This document shows, one piece after another, positions 47,579 to 57,393 of a stretch of 64,000 bases of DNA. Made by a program: the position numbers and the translations under genes. The notes beneath the pieces were generated by a model. It worked only from the letters and a program-made list of their open reading frames with translations. It was not told the DNA's origin and did no database searches. Source of the stretch: Vibrio sp. B1FLJ16 (GTDB lineage: Bacteria > Pseudomonadota > Gammaproteobacteria > Enterobacterales > Vibrionaceae); contig NZ_HG992749.1 in the NCBI RefSeq assembly GCF_905175385.1, positions 1,860,001 to 1,924,000 on the forward strand, written 5' to 3'. Every line of letters begins with the position of its first letter. Position 1 is the first letter of the stretch.

Positions 47579-48916
47579 ATGAAAAATCAATTTGAAGCAT
47601 ACAAACCGTACTTATTGAATTACAAAAAAAATAACCCCTTCACTCCTGAATTGAAGATGATGAGTGATGGACCGATCGAGGTTTACTACTCCCCCTTTGA
47701 TGCGATAAACCCCAGAGCCAAGATATGCATCGTTGGGATATCGCCTGGGAAAACGCAAGCTGATAATGCGAATGCGTGCGCGTGCGAGTGGCTAAATCGT
47801 GGTGCATCAACCTCAACGATCCTAGAGAATGCCAAAACTACCGCTAGCTTTTCAGGTACGCTTCGTAACAACTTGGTTGCTCTTTTAGACTACATTGGAC
47901 TGAGCAAACATTGGGGCTTAACATCCGCCAACCAGTTATTTACAACAGACCAGCATCTACTGCATAGCACCTCCGTTTTTCGCTACCCAGTGTTAATGAA
48001 TGGCGAGCCTATTAGTTCGGCGCAGCAAGGACTTAAACAGGCAACCTTAAAATTTATGGTCGACACCTATCTGACGAGTGAATGCCAGATTTTATCCTCC
48101 GATGTCTTGTATATTCCGCTTGGTCAGGGAACGGCAGAGATCCTTAGTTATTTAGCCGAGCAGGGCCACATTGGACACGAGCAGATCTTAACTGGCATTC
48201 CACATCCATCAGGCGCCAACGCAGAAAGGATAGCCTACTACATGGGCAGAAAAGACAAAGAAAACTTGTCTAGCAAAACCAATAGTAAGGCATTGGATGA
48301 AATGAAGTCGGCTTTATTCCAGCAACTAAAAGGTCTTGGAGTTACAGTGCCTCGCGCTGAATGTACAGATAACTCGATTTCCAAACTTAGCCAAGAAGAA
48401 CCGTACAAACACATTAATTTAATTCCTACAGAAGGTATAAAGACCATGAACACTTCAACCTGCGCTAAACAAATGAGCGATCTACGTTCTCCAAATGATA
48501 GATTTATGCGCGACGATGTAGAAAAGCAATTGAGGGCGTCATTGTCTAAGCTAGGTTTAACCACTAACCCTATCAAGTCACGGCAGTCGAAAGAACTTGC
48601 CGTAACGTCAGGTGGCTCTGTTATAGCCTACATTAGTAGGGTCACCGGACTCAAAGACGCCAAACTAACCATCTGTCTACATCCAAAATATAAAAACCAG
48701 ATGGATAGCCGAGTACAGCAATTAGATAATGTGGCCATTAAGGTTGGTAGAGAGTCTCGTTATATATCAAGCTCAAACTATCGAGACTTCAAGAGCAAAG
48801 GGTTCTCTACTGAAATTAAGACTAATGAGCATATTGCCATCGCTTATATTGTTGACGTGTCGGCTGGTTACCATCCGTTAACTTCGTTTTTTAAACAGTA
48901 CCTTGAAGGTCAGTAA
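47579..48916 (+). CDS. Uracil-DNA glycosylase-fold protein fused to an unknown C-terminal domain
   Basis: The 445-residue product has the two landmark motifs of the UDG superfamily: IVGISPGKTQ (51-60, the water-activating/phosphate loop position) and GIPHPSGAN (206-214, the His-Pro-Ser intercalation loop). Between them lies the expected alpha/beta body. The usual catalytic Asp/Asn after GxSPG cannot be confirmed. Residues about 300-445 form a separate domain (AVTSGGSVIAYISRVTG, KLTICLHPKYKNQMDSRV) that I do not recognise. It lies upstream of the phosphorothioation genes. It could act on modified phage bases, by analogy with glycosylase defences; this is inference. Confidence 0.65.
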   Translation: MKNQFEAYKPYLLNYKKNNPFTPELKMMSDGPIEVYYSPFDAINPRAKICIVGISPGKTQADNANACACEWLNRGASTSTILENAKTTASFSGTLRNNLVALLDYIGLSKHWGLTSANQLFTTDQHLLHSTSVFRYPVLMNGEPISSAQQGLKQATLKFMVDTYLTSECQILSSDVLYIPLGQGTAEILSYLAEQGHIGHEQILTGIPHPSGANAERIAYYMGRKDKENLSSKTNSKALDEMKSALFQQLKGLGVTVPRAECTDNSISKLSQEEPYKHINLIPTEGIKTMNTSTCAKQMSDLRSPNDRFMRDDVEKQLRASLSKLGLTTNPIKSRQSKELAVTSGGSVIAYISRVTGLKDAKLTICLHPKYKNQMDSRVQQLDNVAIKVGRESRYISSSNYRDFKSKGFSTEIKTNEHIAIAYIVDVSAGYHPLTSFFKQYLEGQ

Positions 48917-49102
48917 GAAAAGCAGGCTACTGAGCGCTTACTCTATCTTGAATTGTTCATTGTTGTTCAATAATAGGGCGATTCAAGATAGCCGAATGCG
49001 GACGAGGAATAATTTTGTCCAAAAGTGAGTTGCCTCTAGGATGATACTTTTGTAAACAGAGGCTTCATTACTCACCTACATTTATATACAACCCGGGCTA
49101 AT
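48917..49102. other. Intergenic region with two nested inverted repeats
   Basis: A perfect-looking hairpin CTATCTTGAATT…AATTCAAGATAG-type pair (about 48951-48990) is followed by GTGAGTTGCCTCT…GAGGCTTCATTACTCAC (49025-49075). The first resembles a terminator stem without a T run. The second may be a regulatory or mobile-element end. Confidence 0.4.
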
Positions 49103-49651
49103 ATGCATCCCATGGAAAATCAATTGGAAATATCATTACTTAATTGGCATAGAAAGCGTCACCCAAATTTCTCGGGTGAAAACCTAGCAAATGCGAAATC
49201 GACACAGCAGCTTCAATACCTAACAGAAAATATATTACTTCCCCTCCAGGAAAAATTCGGATCTGTACAAATTACATACGGCTTCACCGGACATTCTCTG
49301 CTCCGTTATATCCTAAAGAACAGTCCTGGTGATATGGCTCCGGACATCGATCAACACGCTTCGATGGAGCTAAACAGCAAAGATAACCGTATATGCAAAC
49401 GTGATGGAGCCTCCTGTGATTTTTATGTGAAAGGTTATGAGCAGCGAATGGACGAGATCGCGAAATACATTTGCGAAAACCTTGAGTTCGACCGACTCTA
49501 TTTTTACGGTAAGGACAAGCCGATCCATATCAGCATTGGGCCTGATAACAGTCGCTATGCCTTAATTCGAGAAAAACGAAGTGATGGGCTTCGCGTAAAC
49601 AAGAAAAGTGCAAAAGGCTACGCCACACAGACCTTATTCGATCATTTATAA
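49103..49651 (+). CDS. M15-like peptidase-fold protein of the phosphorothioation locus
   Basis: The 182-residue product shows the metal-site pattern of the M15 (D-Ala-D-Ala carboxypeptidase-like) fold: His85 in DQHAS, Asp106 in GASCDFYV and His142 in PIHISIGP, with an SGYR-like start (YGFTGHSLLRYI). Proteins of this kind occur beside dnd methyltransferase genes. A real peptidase activity is not established and a nucleic-acid role is possible. It lies 26 bases before the methyltransferase gene in the same direction. Confidence 0.6.
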   Translation: MHPMENQLEISLLNWHRKRHPNFSGENLANAKSTQQLQYLTENILLPLQEKFGSVQITYGFTGHSLLRYILKNSPGDMAPDIDQHASMELNSKDNRICKRDGASCDFYVKGYEQRMDEIAKYICENLEFDRLYFYGKDKPIHISIGPDNSRYALIREKRSDGLRVNKKSAKGYATQTLFDHL

Positions 49652-49677
49652 TCGAAAAACATCATTGAGGACCGATA

Positions 49678-51673
49678 ATGAACGAAGAACTGTTTGCGGA
49701 TCTTATTGGGAAAATCAAAATAGGAAAACAACTACCGGATGCTATCTACCTTCATAAAGATGCGTTTAGCGCTCTACCTAGTGTTCTCAATCAATTCATT
49801 CCTGCGGTAGCAAAAGCCGTCAGCTTAGACGATGAAAGCTGGAATTTAGTTAAACTGTTTAAAAAAGAGTTCCGTTTATCCTTACTGCACTACCCTGACT
49901 TTTATACTGATTCTTACCCTGCACTGAGACAGAGCTTAAATGTCGACCTTTCAAAGCTGAGCCACAAAATCACAAGTTACAAGGATGCTGATAATCCCCC
50001 CCATTTTGCACCGAAAAGAAACGATGATTTTGCCCGAGAGCGAACATTACGAACACTTTATAACACTGACACAAGAAGGCGAAAACGCGGGACTATATGA
50101 AAACAGCCGCCTAATCGGTTTTAAGCGCTCTTGGGAAAACCTCATTTCGCATCATGGGTATGAACTTGTCGACGGGCGGTTGTTTCGAAGTTCCGCTGTT
50201 ATTCCGCTAGAAGAGTCTGGTATTGACCGACACAAAACCGCCTTGGTGAGGCACGAGCTTTCTGCTCCAATGAAAACACTAGTAAAACATGGCTATCTAG
50301 AAGGCTCCCACTCCATTTTTGATTATGGTTGTGGCCGAGGCGATGACTTACGAGAGCTAGAAGCACATGGCCTAGATGCTTTAGGTTGGGACCCTAATTT
50401 TCAGCCAGACAACGACAAAGTATCATCTGACATAGTCAACTTAGGCTTTGTACTGAATGTCATTGAAGATCAGGACGAACGATTAGAAGCACTGCTTAGC
50501 GCGTGGGACCTTTCCGAGAAGTTTCTAGTGGTGTCAGTAATGCTTGCAAATGAAAGCTATATCGCCCAATTTAAACCCTATAAAGACGGCGTTATTACCT
50601 CTCGCAACACCTTTCAAAAATACTACGCACAGTCTGAAATCAAAGCCTACATAGAAAGAAGTTTGCAAGAAGATGCCATCACTGTTGCACCCGGTATTTT
50701 TTACGTTTTCAAAGACAAACTAGAAGAACAACAGTATCTACAAAGTAAGTACAAGCGCCATCATCAATGGCAGCAACTCACCTCTCCAGAACCGGTCGAA
50801 GCGAAAGACAAAGCCAAGCTCTTAATCACCCAAAATCAGGAGCTATTTAACGCCTTCTGGAATACATGCTTAGAACTAGGTCGTATACCGGCCATTGATG
50901 AATTTGAGCAATCTAACACAGTCCGAGAACTGATCGGCTCACACAAAAAAGTGTTCAGTTTGCTCCAAGAGATGTTTGATACCAAAGAATTTGAGCAAGC
51001 AGAGAAGAGCCGTAAAGAAGACTTATTGCTTTACTTTGCTGTTGGGTTATTCGAGAAAAGAAAGCCATACACGCAACAGCCAGAACCCCTCAAGAGAGAT
51101 ATAAAAGCACTTTTTGGTGATTACAAAACCGCGATAAACCTTGCTACAGAACTTTTATTCTCAATTGCCGATACCGAACTGATAAACGAGCAATGTGCAA
51201 AAGCGCACACACAGCTATCCGCAAGTTTGTTGAATGAAGGGCATTCGCTCATCTTTCATCGCGATTTTATAGATGATTTACCTTTGCTGCTTCGCGTATA
51301 CGTTGCCGCAGGATTGCAAATGTATGGTGAGCTTTATGAAGAAATCGACCTTATCAAAATCCACACCACTTCAGGTAAGCTTACCTTAACAGCTTATGAT
51401 GACTTCGAAAAATCAATCCCATTCTTGGTTGAACGAATAAAAATCAAAATGACCGAACAGGATATCGATTTCTTTGATTATGTGGATGAAAAGCGTAGGC
51501 CGCCTTTGTTGAATAAACATCTATATATGTCAGCAGACCACAATAGCTATAAAAAGCAGTTGAGCTTTGATAAGCGTTTAGCAAAGTTGATGAAGTTTGA
51601 ACTAACAGAAGAAACTCAGATGATTCGAGCGGAGTTTGAAAACCTTTGGATCAAGATACAACTTGTACCATAA
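49678..51673 (+). CDS. DNA phosphorothioation-associated putative methyltransferase, frameshifted at a C7 run
   Basis: The first 107 codons (from ATG at 49678, GAGGACCGATA before it) encode the family N-terminus (GKQLPDAIYLHKDAFSAL, WNLVKLFKKEFRLSLLHYP), ending at DNPP. At the C7 run 49996-50002 the frame changes; the other frame continues PPILHRKET, FRSSAV, then the SAM-binding motif FDYGCGRGDDLREL to the stop at 51673. Removing one C makes a single protein of about 660 residues. The family accompanies dnd loci; its reaction is unproven. As written the first frame stops at 50100. Confidence 0.85.
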
Positions 51674-51832
51674 AGAAAAATAACAATTTTGCTGACGCTC
51701 AAAGTAAAAACGATGCCTTTAAACAACTCTGCTTTAGGAAAGCGTTTACAGGCACATATGGTGTAAAGATATTTTTCTTCCGTGCAATTTTTATATATCT
51801 CTATTAAAATATCGCTCCTTTGACAAAACACA

Positions 51833-51905
51833 ATAACGTTAAAAAACAAAATTGACGTCAAAAAAATAACAAACTATGATGAAACAACGTCAAAAATAAC
51901 GTTAT
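51833..51905. promoter_or_regulatory. Repeated operator-like sequences upstream of dndB
   Basis: ATAACGTTA occurs at 51833-51841 and 51897-51905. Between them ACGTCAAAAA(AA)ATAAC occurs twice (51855-51870 and 51887-51900). The cluster ends 10 bases before the dndB start. DndB proteins are known transcriptional regulators of dnd operons, so an autoregulatory DndB operator is plausible. Confidence 0.55.
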
Positions 51906-51915
51906 AAGGTAAGGA

Positions 51916-53025
51916 ATGAGAAATGCACAAGACGGTTACTGTTTTTCTTTCCCTGCAGTAAGGGGACTTCAAGCAGGAAAACCATTTTACATCGCAACTT
52001 GCCCACTCAGTACAATCCCTAAAATTTTTGTCTTTGATGAAGATGAGGTTCCACCGGATCTTCGTGCTCAGCGCACGTTAAACAAATCACGTATTCCTGA
52101 AATGGTACGTTACCTTGTTGAAAACCCAAAAGACTATGTTTTCTCTGCTTTGACGGTATCTGTAGCATCCTCAGTCAGCTTTGAAGAAAACTCTAGTTTG
52201 GATATGCCTAATCTAGGTATCTTAAAGGTTCCTATGAATGCTCAAATTTTAATCAACGATGGACAACATCGCCGTGCTGCTATTGAAGCAGCCCTGAAAG
52301 AAAACCCAGATTTAGCGCATGACAATATCCCAGTATTGTTTTTCGTCGATGAAGGCTTGAAACGCAGTCAGCAAATGTTTGCTGACTTAAATAAATATGC
52401 AGTGAAACCAAGTCCATCATTGGGCGCACTATATGATCATCGCGATCAAAGTTCAGAACTCGCGCGTTATCAAGCTCAAAATATTGCACCGTTTAAAGGC
52501 TTTACTGAGATGGAAAAATCTAGTATCAGCTCAAAAAGTGGGAAGCTGTTTACATTAAGTAGCCTAAAGCAAGCAAATAAAGCACTGCTAGGTAAGAACG
52601 GTAAAGGAGGCTTTACTGAGGAAGAAAAGTCATTAGCCAATGATTACTGGCAAGCCGTCTATAATGCTACACCCGAATGGCAAATGGTTTTAAATAAAGA
52701 ATTATCACCATCTCAATTCCGTCAAGATTATATTCACGCACATGGTGTAGGGCTACATGCATTGGGGGCACTTGGTTGTGCATTGATCACAGCTCAGCCA
52801 ACGGAATGGCAAAAAACAATCAAAAAACTAAAAGATGTTGATTGGCGAAAATCCAATCCAAATTGGGCAAATCGTAGCATGCTACATGGCAAACTAAGCA
52901 AGGCATCAACGAACATTATGCTTACAACAAATGCCCTAAAGCAAGCGTTATCGCTCCCACTGACACCAGATGAAAGAGCGCTAGAAAACCAACATATAAC
53001 AAGTAGTGAGGCTTCTAATGGCTGA
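51916..53025 (+). CDS. dndB: DndB, DGQHR-domain regulator of DNA phosphorothioation
   Basis: The 369-residue product has the DGQHR signature (residues 115-119 in ILINDGQHRRAAIE), the mark of DndB proteins. DndB is a repressor-like regulator of the dnd operon that lowers phosphorothioation; its loss raises modification. It is preceded by clustered repeated sequences (51833-51905) that may be its operators, and its end overlaps dndC by 8 bases. Confidence 0.93.
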   Translation: MRNAQDGYCFSFPAVRGLQAGKPFYIATCPLSTIPKIFVFDEDEVPPDLRAQRTLNKSRIPEMVRYLVENPKDYVFSALTVSVASSVSFEENSSLDMPNLGILKVPMNAQILINDGQHRRAAIEAALKENPDLAHDNIPVLFFVDEGLKRSQQMFADLNKYAVKPSPSLGALYDHRDQSSELARYQAQNIAPFKGFTEMEKSSISSKSGKLFTLSSLKQANKALLGKNGKGGFTEEEKSLANDYWQAVYNATPEWQMVLNKELSPSQFRQDYIHAHGVGLHALGALGCALITAQPTEWQKTIKKLKDVDWRKSNPNWANRSMLHGKLSKASTNIMLTTNALKQALSLPLTPDERALENQHITSSEASNG

Positions 53026-54784
53026 GTTGTATCAAGCCGACTGTCTGCAAGAAGAACAGATTAAATATATCGAGAATGAGTTTTTTGCAGGCTTTAAACG
53101 GTATAGCAATCATCAATCGTTACCAGCAAAGTTAGATCACTATGCGAATCTGGATGAAGAATTAAGAAACGTTAGCAGCACGAATCTGTGTCGCGAACTT
53201 CAACGTGAACATGAAAAGCATGAAGGGTTTGTATTAAAACACTTCATTGATGATATCCAGGCAGTGTACTGCGCTGACAATCGTCCATGGGTTATTGGCT
53301 ACAGCGGTGGTAAAGACTCCTCTGCAGTCGTAACTCTTGTATACCTTGCTCTGCAAGCATTAAACGAGTCGAAGCGCACTAAACAAGTGTATGTTGTTGC
53401 CTCGGATACATTAGTAGAAACACCCCTTGTTGTTGATCACGTCAATAAATCACTTGAGTCTATAGGTAATCAAGCACGTCGTGATGGTTTACCTATAACC
53501 ACTCATAAAGTGCTACCGAAGCCTCATCAAACTTTTTGGTCTTGCCTGCTAGGCAAGGGCTACCCTGCACCAACAAAAAGTTTCCGTTGGTGTACTGAGC
53601 GCATGAAAATTGATCCTGTAAGCGATTTCATTACCGATAAAGTGGCTAAGTTTGACGAAGTTATTGTTGTACTTGGCTCTCGTAGTCAAGAAAGCGCTTC
53701 TCGTGCTCAGGTTATAGCCAAGCACAAAATCGAAAACTCGCGATTAGCTCGTCATACAACTCTAGCCAATGCATTCATCTATACGCCAATTGATACTTGG
53801 AGCATGGATGATGTTTGGAAGATTCTTCGCGCATGTAAGTTAGAAGTCACGATTTCACCGATGGGCATCGGCAAAAAGTGGTCAAATGACTATGATTTAG
53901 AATGGGAAAACCCATGGGGTGGTAAGAATCTTACCCTATGGAACTTGTACAAAGATTCATCAGATCAAGGCGAATGCCCAATGGTTATCGATGATAGTAC
54001 TCCATCATGCGGAAACTCACGTTTTGGTTGCTGGACGTGTACCGTTGTGACCAAAGACCGAGCTATGGAAAGCTTGATCCAAAACGGTGAAGAGTGGATG
54101 CGTCCACTACTTGATTTCCGAAACATGTTAGCTGAAACCAACATTCCAGAAAACAAACCGCTGTATCGCAACTTCAAGCGACGTACAGGCCGTGTTAGTT
54201 ATCAGAGAGCGAAAGAAGGCCAAGAATTAGCAGCCGAGCGTAACCACGTACCTGGCCCTTACATGCTCAAGTTCCGTAAGAAATGGTTAAAAGAATTACT
54301 GGAACAAGAAAAAGCCTTCAATGAAACAGGCTATCAAGTCACGCTGGTTACTGAACCTGAACTCCATGCAATTCGTCAAGAATGGTTAAACGATCCAAAT
54401 GAGCCAGATTGGGCTGATTCGCTTCCTCAAATTTACCGTGAAATTTACGGGAAAGATCTTGATTGGATAATCAATGACAATAACAGTTTTGGCGAAGTAG
54501 AAGCTCAAATATTGCAACAACTAGGTGATGAATACAATGTATCACCTGAAATGATCCAAAAGCTGCTCGATCTTGAAGTATCACTTGAAGGCTTAAGCCG
54601 TCGAACCGGTGTGTTTGATAAAATCGGTAGCTTACTGAAACAAGACTGGGGCTCACTTGAAGAGATCAAAGAAAAGCACGCTGAACTTCAAAGCAAAGCT
54701 GACTTCGATATTCACAAAGATCAGATTAAAAGATACGAAGATGAAATTGCAAAACTGGATCTCTTAGCCAAGGTGGAATTATAA
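53018..54784 (+). CDS. dndC: DndC, phosphorothioation PP-loop ATPase and sulfotransferase
   Basis: The 588-residue product is the ATP-pyrophosphatase of the dnd system. It has the PP-loop SGGKDSS (96-102) in YSGGKDSSAVV and cysteines Cys192 (RWCTERM), Cys331, Cys338 and Cys341 (CGNSRFGCWTC) for an iron-sulfur cluster. It activates the DNA phosphate and receives sulfur from DndA/IscS. The ATG at 53018 (with GAGG upstream) is preferred over a GTG at 53006; it overlaps dndB by 8 bases. No dndA is in the window, so a chromosomal IscS must supply sulfur. Confidence 0.95.
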   Translation: MAELYQADCLQEEQIKYIENEFFAGFKRYSNHQSLPAKLDHYANLDEELRNVSSTNLCRELQREHEKHEGFVLKHFIDDIQAVYCADNRPWVIGYSGGKDSSAVVTLVYLALQALNESKRTKQVYVVASDTLVETPLVVDHVNKSLESIGNQARRDGLPITTHKVLPKPHQTFWSCLLGKGYPAPTKSFRWCTERMKIDPVSDFITDKVAKFDEVIVVLGSRSQESASRAQVIAKHKIENSRLARHTTLANAFIYTPIDTWSMDDVWKILRACKLEVTISPMGIGKKWSNDYDLEWENPWGGKNLTLWNLYKDSSDQGECPMVIDDSTPSCGNSRFGCWTCTVVTKDRAMESLIQNGEEWMRPLLDFRNMLAETNIPENKPLYRNFKRRTGRVSYQRAKEGQELAAERNHVPGPYMLKFRKKWLKELLEQEKAFNETGYQVTLVTEPELHAIRQEWLNDPNEPDWADSLPQIYREIYGKDLDWIINDNNSFGEVEAQILQQLGDEYNVSPEMIQKLLDLEVSLEGLSRRTGVFDKIGSLLKQDWGSLEEIKEKHAELQSKADFDIHKDQIKRYEDEIAKLDLLAKVEL

Positions 54785-56794
54785 ATGATCATTAAAAGGC
54801 TTGTAGTCAATAACTTCCGTGTTTTCCGTGGTGTACACGAAATTGACCTTGCCCCTCGGAAACAACGTGAATACCACGAAGCCCCAGCGCCAATCGTATT
54901 ATTTGGTGGTTTAAATGGTGCAGGTAAAACATCGATCCTAACTGCGGTACGTGTCGCTCTTTATGGTCGCGCTGCTTTTGGTCGTGGCATGACGGCATCA
55001 GAATACCAAGAACAACTTGACGCACTAATTCATAAAGGCGTTGGAATCAGTGAGGGTAAATCCTCCATTGAACTTATTTTCACACATAGCCAAAACGGCA
55101 TTGAAAGTGAATATAAAATCACCAGAGCTTGGTCCAAAGGTCAAAAAGACCGTCTAGTTCTTGAGAAAGACTCTGTAGAACTAAGCCAAATGAACTACGA
55201 CCAATGCCAGAGCTTCCTTAATGAACTTATCCCATCAGGTATCGCTGATTTATTCTTCTTTGATGGCGAAAAAATCGCCGAGCTTGCTGAAGATGAGTCA
55301 GGAGAAGTTCTTCAGACAGCTGTAAGACGCTTGCTGGGTATTGATGTTGTAGAGCGTCTTCGTAATGACCTAGCCATTTACTTAAAGCGTAACGATGCTG
55401 CCGCTATGCCAGCAAACATCAAATCGCAAATAGAAAAGCTTGAAAGTGAACGAGTTAATGCTGAAAATGCCGCAAAAGAAATAGCAAATGAAGCTGTTCT
55501 TTGTAAAGCGAAAATAGCTCTAATAGCCACTGAAATTGATAAAGCAGAGAATGAATTATCAGTGCGTGGTGGCGCATGGGCAAACAGTCGCGAACAAGAA
55601 AAAGCAAAGCAAAATGAACTTGAGGCTGAACGCAAAGAGCTCGAGAAAGTACTTCGTTCTGAAATTGAGGGCAACCTTCCCTACTCTTTTGCACCAACAG
55701 TATTAGCGAATCTATTTACACAACTTGAATCTGAAAAATCGGCGAAACAGGCTAAAAATTTTAATGATGAATTACAAGGCTTTATGAATGAGCTTAGCCA
55801 ACAGCTAACTTTCCGACTTGCGAATGCAACAACAGCACTTGATACCATTCAAGATTGTTTGAATGAGCGCAACGCTTCCCAACAAGAAACAGATATTTTA
55901 CTTGATATTTCTGATCGTGAATTCAATCAAATTTATTCACAAGTAAACGTTCAAGCACCAAAGTCATTCCAAAACTTTGATGCTGCGCGCCAGCGCTTAA
56001 GTATTGTTGAAGAAGAAATCGCAAGCCTTTCTGTCAACATTGCTCGCGCTCCAGAGCAAGAGCAAGTTGAATCACAATTAGCGGTAATTAAGTCTCTCAC
56101 CAATAAACGCACTGAAGCGATTATAGAGCACAAAGCTACAACCGAAGATGCAAAACGTAAATATCGTGAAGCAATTGAATTAACGCGTAAAATTCAAAAG
56201 CTTCACGATAAACATAAAGTAGCACATAATGCTAAAGCATCATTAACTAATGCTCAAAACGCACACATTATGCTAGCTGACTTCAGCGAAAAACTAACGC
56301 AAGTACGTGTCAAGCAACTTGAATCTGAGTTTATTAAAAGCTACCAGAAACTTGCTCGCAAAGAAGACTTGCAGCTATCAGCACGTATTAACACCAAATC
56401 CTTTGATGTTGAGTTGATTGATGAAAAAGGCCATACGATAAGCCGTAAAGCCCTATCTGCTGGCGAGAAGCAAATTTATGCCATCTCGATTCTAGAAGCA
56501 TTAGGCCGCACTTCAGGTAATCAATTACCAATCATTATTGATACGCCGTTAGGACGTTTAGATTCTAAACATCGCGACAAGCTTATTCAGCATTACTTCC
56601 CTGAAGCTAGCCATCAGGTCATCATCCTATCAACTGATACAGAGATTGATGAAAGCTACTTTAACAAAGCCGATTTCAAATACGGTATTTCACACGCCTT
56701 TGAAATCCAATTTGATGGCACCACAAAGTCTTCCAAACTAAAAGAAGGCTATTTCTGGGAACAGAAAGCAAAATCAGCTGCGGAGGTAAACTAA
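54785..56794 (+). CDS. dndD: DndD, SMC/Rad50-like ATPase of DNA phosphorothioation
   Basis: The 669-residue product has Walker A GLNGAGKT (42-49), the family motif ADLFFFDGEKIAEL, a central coiled coil (about 225-300 and 400-480), an ABC-type signature (ALSAGEKQIYAISILEAL) and Walker B (PIIIDTPLGRLDS). DndD hydrolyses ATP and is thought to open or scan DNA for modification. It begins directly after the dndC stop codon and is followed by dndE at one base. Confidence 0.94.
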   Translation: MIIKRLVVNNFRVFRGVHEIDLAPRKQREYHEAPAPIVLFGGLNGAGKTSILTAVRVALYGRAAFGRGMTASEYQEQLDALIHKGVGISEGKSSIELIFTHSQNGIESEYKITRAWSKGQKDRLVLEKDSVELSQMNYDQCQSFLNELIPSGIADLFFFDGEKIAELAEDESGEVLQTAVRRLLGIDVVERLRNDLAIYLKRNDAAAMPANIKSQIEKLESERVNAENAAKEIANEAVLCKAKIALIATEIDKAENELSVRGGAWANSREQEKAKQNELEAERKELEKVLRSEIEGNLPYSFAPTVLANLFTQLESEKSAKQAKNFNDELQGFMNELSQQLTFRLANATTALDTIQDCLNERNASQQETDILLDISDREFNQIYSQVNVQAPKSFQNFDAARQRLSIVEEEIASLSVNIARAPEQEQVESQLAVIKSLTNKRTEAIIEHKATTEDAKRKYREAIELTRKIQKLHDKHKVAHNAKASLTNAQNAHIMLADFSEKLTQVRVKQLESEFIKSYQKLARKEDLQLSARINTKSFDVELIDEKGHTISRKALSAGEKQIYAISILEALGRTSGNQLPIIIDTPLGRLDSKHRDKLIQHYFPEASHQVIILSTDTEIDESYFNKADFKYGISHAFEIQFDGTTKSSKLKEGYFWEQKAKSAAEVN

Positions 56795-56795
56795 G

Positions 56796-57146
56796 ATGCT
56801 GCCAAATAGAATGAATTTATCGAAAACAACTGAAGAACAGCTAAAGAAGCTAAAGGGATATACGGGTATCTCCCCTAACGTTTCATCACGTATCGCTTTC
56901 TTCCGTTCGGTTGAATCTGGTTTTAAGTATTCTCCTGCAGCCGCAAAAAAGCTTGATGGTAGCTCAGTACTTGATAAAGTGACTTGGCTCGGCGATACCC
57001 AGTTAGTTACTGAGTTGCTACTAAAGCAAGTCTACCCAGATCTTGATGATAAAGAAACAATGGCAGCTTGGGCTGCGCATGTTGAGGATGGCATAGCTTC
57101 TATTCGAAACCTTCGGAATTTAAAAGATTTTTCTTCTTCACTTTAA
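56796..57146 (+). CDS. dndE: DndE, small DNA-binding subunit of phosphorothioation
   Basis: The 116-residue product has the DndE length and motifs (NRMNLSKTTEEQLKKLKGYTGISPNVSSRIAFFRS; AAWAAHVEDGIASIRN). DndE binds nicked DNA as a tetramer. GGAGG lies nine bases before its ATG, one base after dndD ends. It is the last dnd gene and is followed by a hairpin and an octamer repeat. Confidence 0.92.
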   Translation: MLPNRMNLSKTTEEQLKKLKGYTGISPNVSSRIAFFRSVESGFKYSPAAAKKLDGSSVLDKVTWLGDTQLVTELLLKQVYPDLDDKETMAAWAAHVEDGIASIRNLRNLKDFSSSL

Positions 57147-57159
57147 AATATTAAAATTA

Positions 57160-57188
57160 AAGCGTGGGTTTTCAAATACCCACGCTTC
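57160..57188 (+). terminator. Hairpin after dndE, 3' arm overlapped by an octamer repeat
   Basis: The stem AAGCGTGGGT / ACCCACGCTT lies 14 bases after the dndE stop. Instead of a T run it runs straight into the repeat that starts at 57184 within the right arm, so its efficiency as a terminator is uncertain. Confidence 0.6.
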
Positions 57189-57238
57189 TATGCTTCTATG
57201 CTTCTATGCTTCTATGCTTCTATGCTTCTATGCTTCTA
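57184..57238. repeat. Octanucleotide tandem repeat (GCTTCTAT)n, about 6.9 units
   Basis: A perfect 8-base unit runs for 55 bases between the convergent dnd operon and the effector operon. It begins within the terminator hairpin. From 57239 to 57393 no gene is seen. Confidence 0.95.
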
Positions 57239-57393
57239 AAGTATACTTCAGTTCACGATCCCGTATTTAGTTTAATAATTACCATAGGCCCTTTTTCATT
57301 TAGGAAAAGCTACAATAGTAGCTACATAAAGACGGTAGGTAATTCGCCGGTCAAGATACTATCATCTTGGAATAATACAAGTACACCCAATTA

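Noticed and set aside
57184..57238. CRISPR-like array at the octamer repeat
   Set aside because: Units are 8 bases and run head to tail without spacers, so this is a simple tandem repeat.
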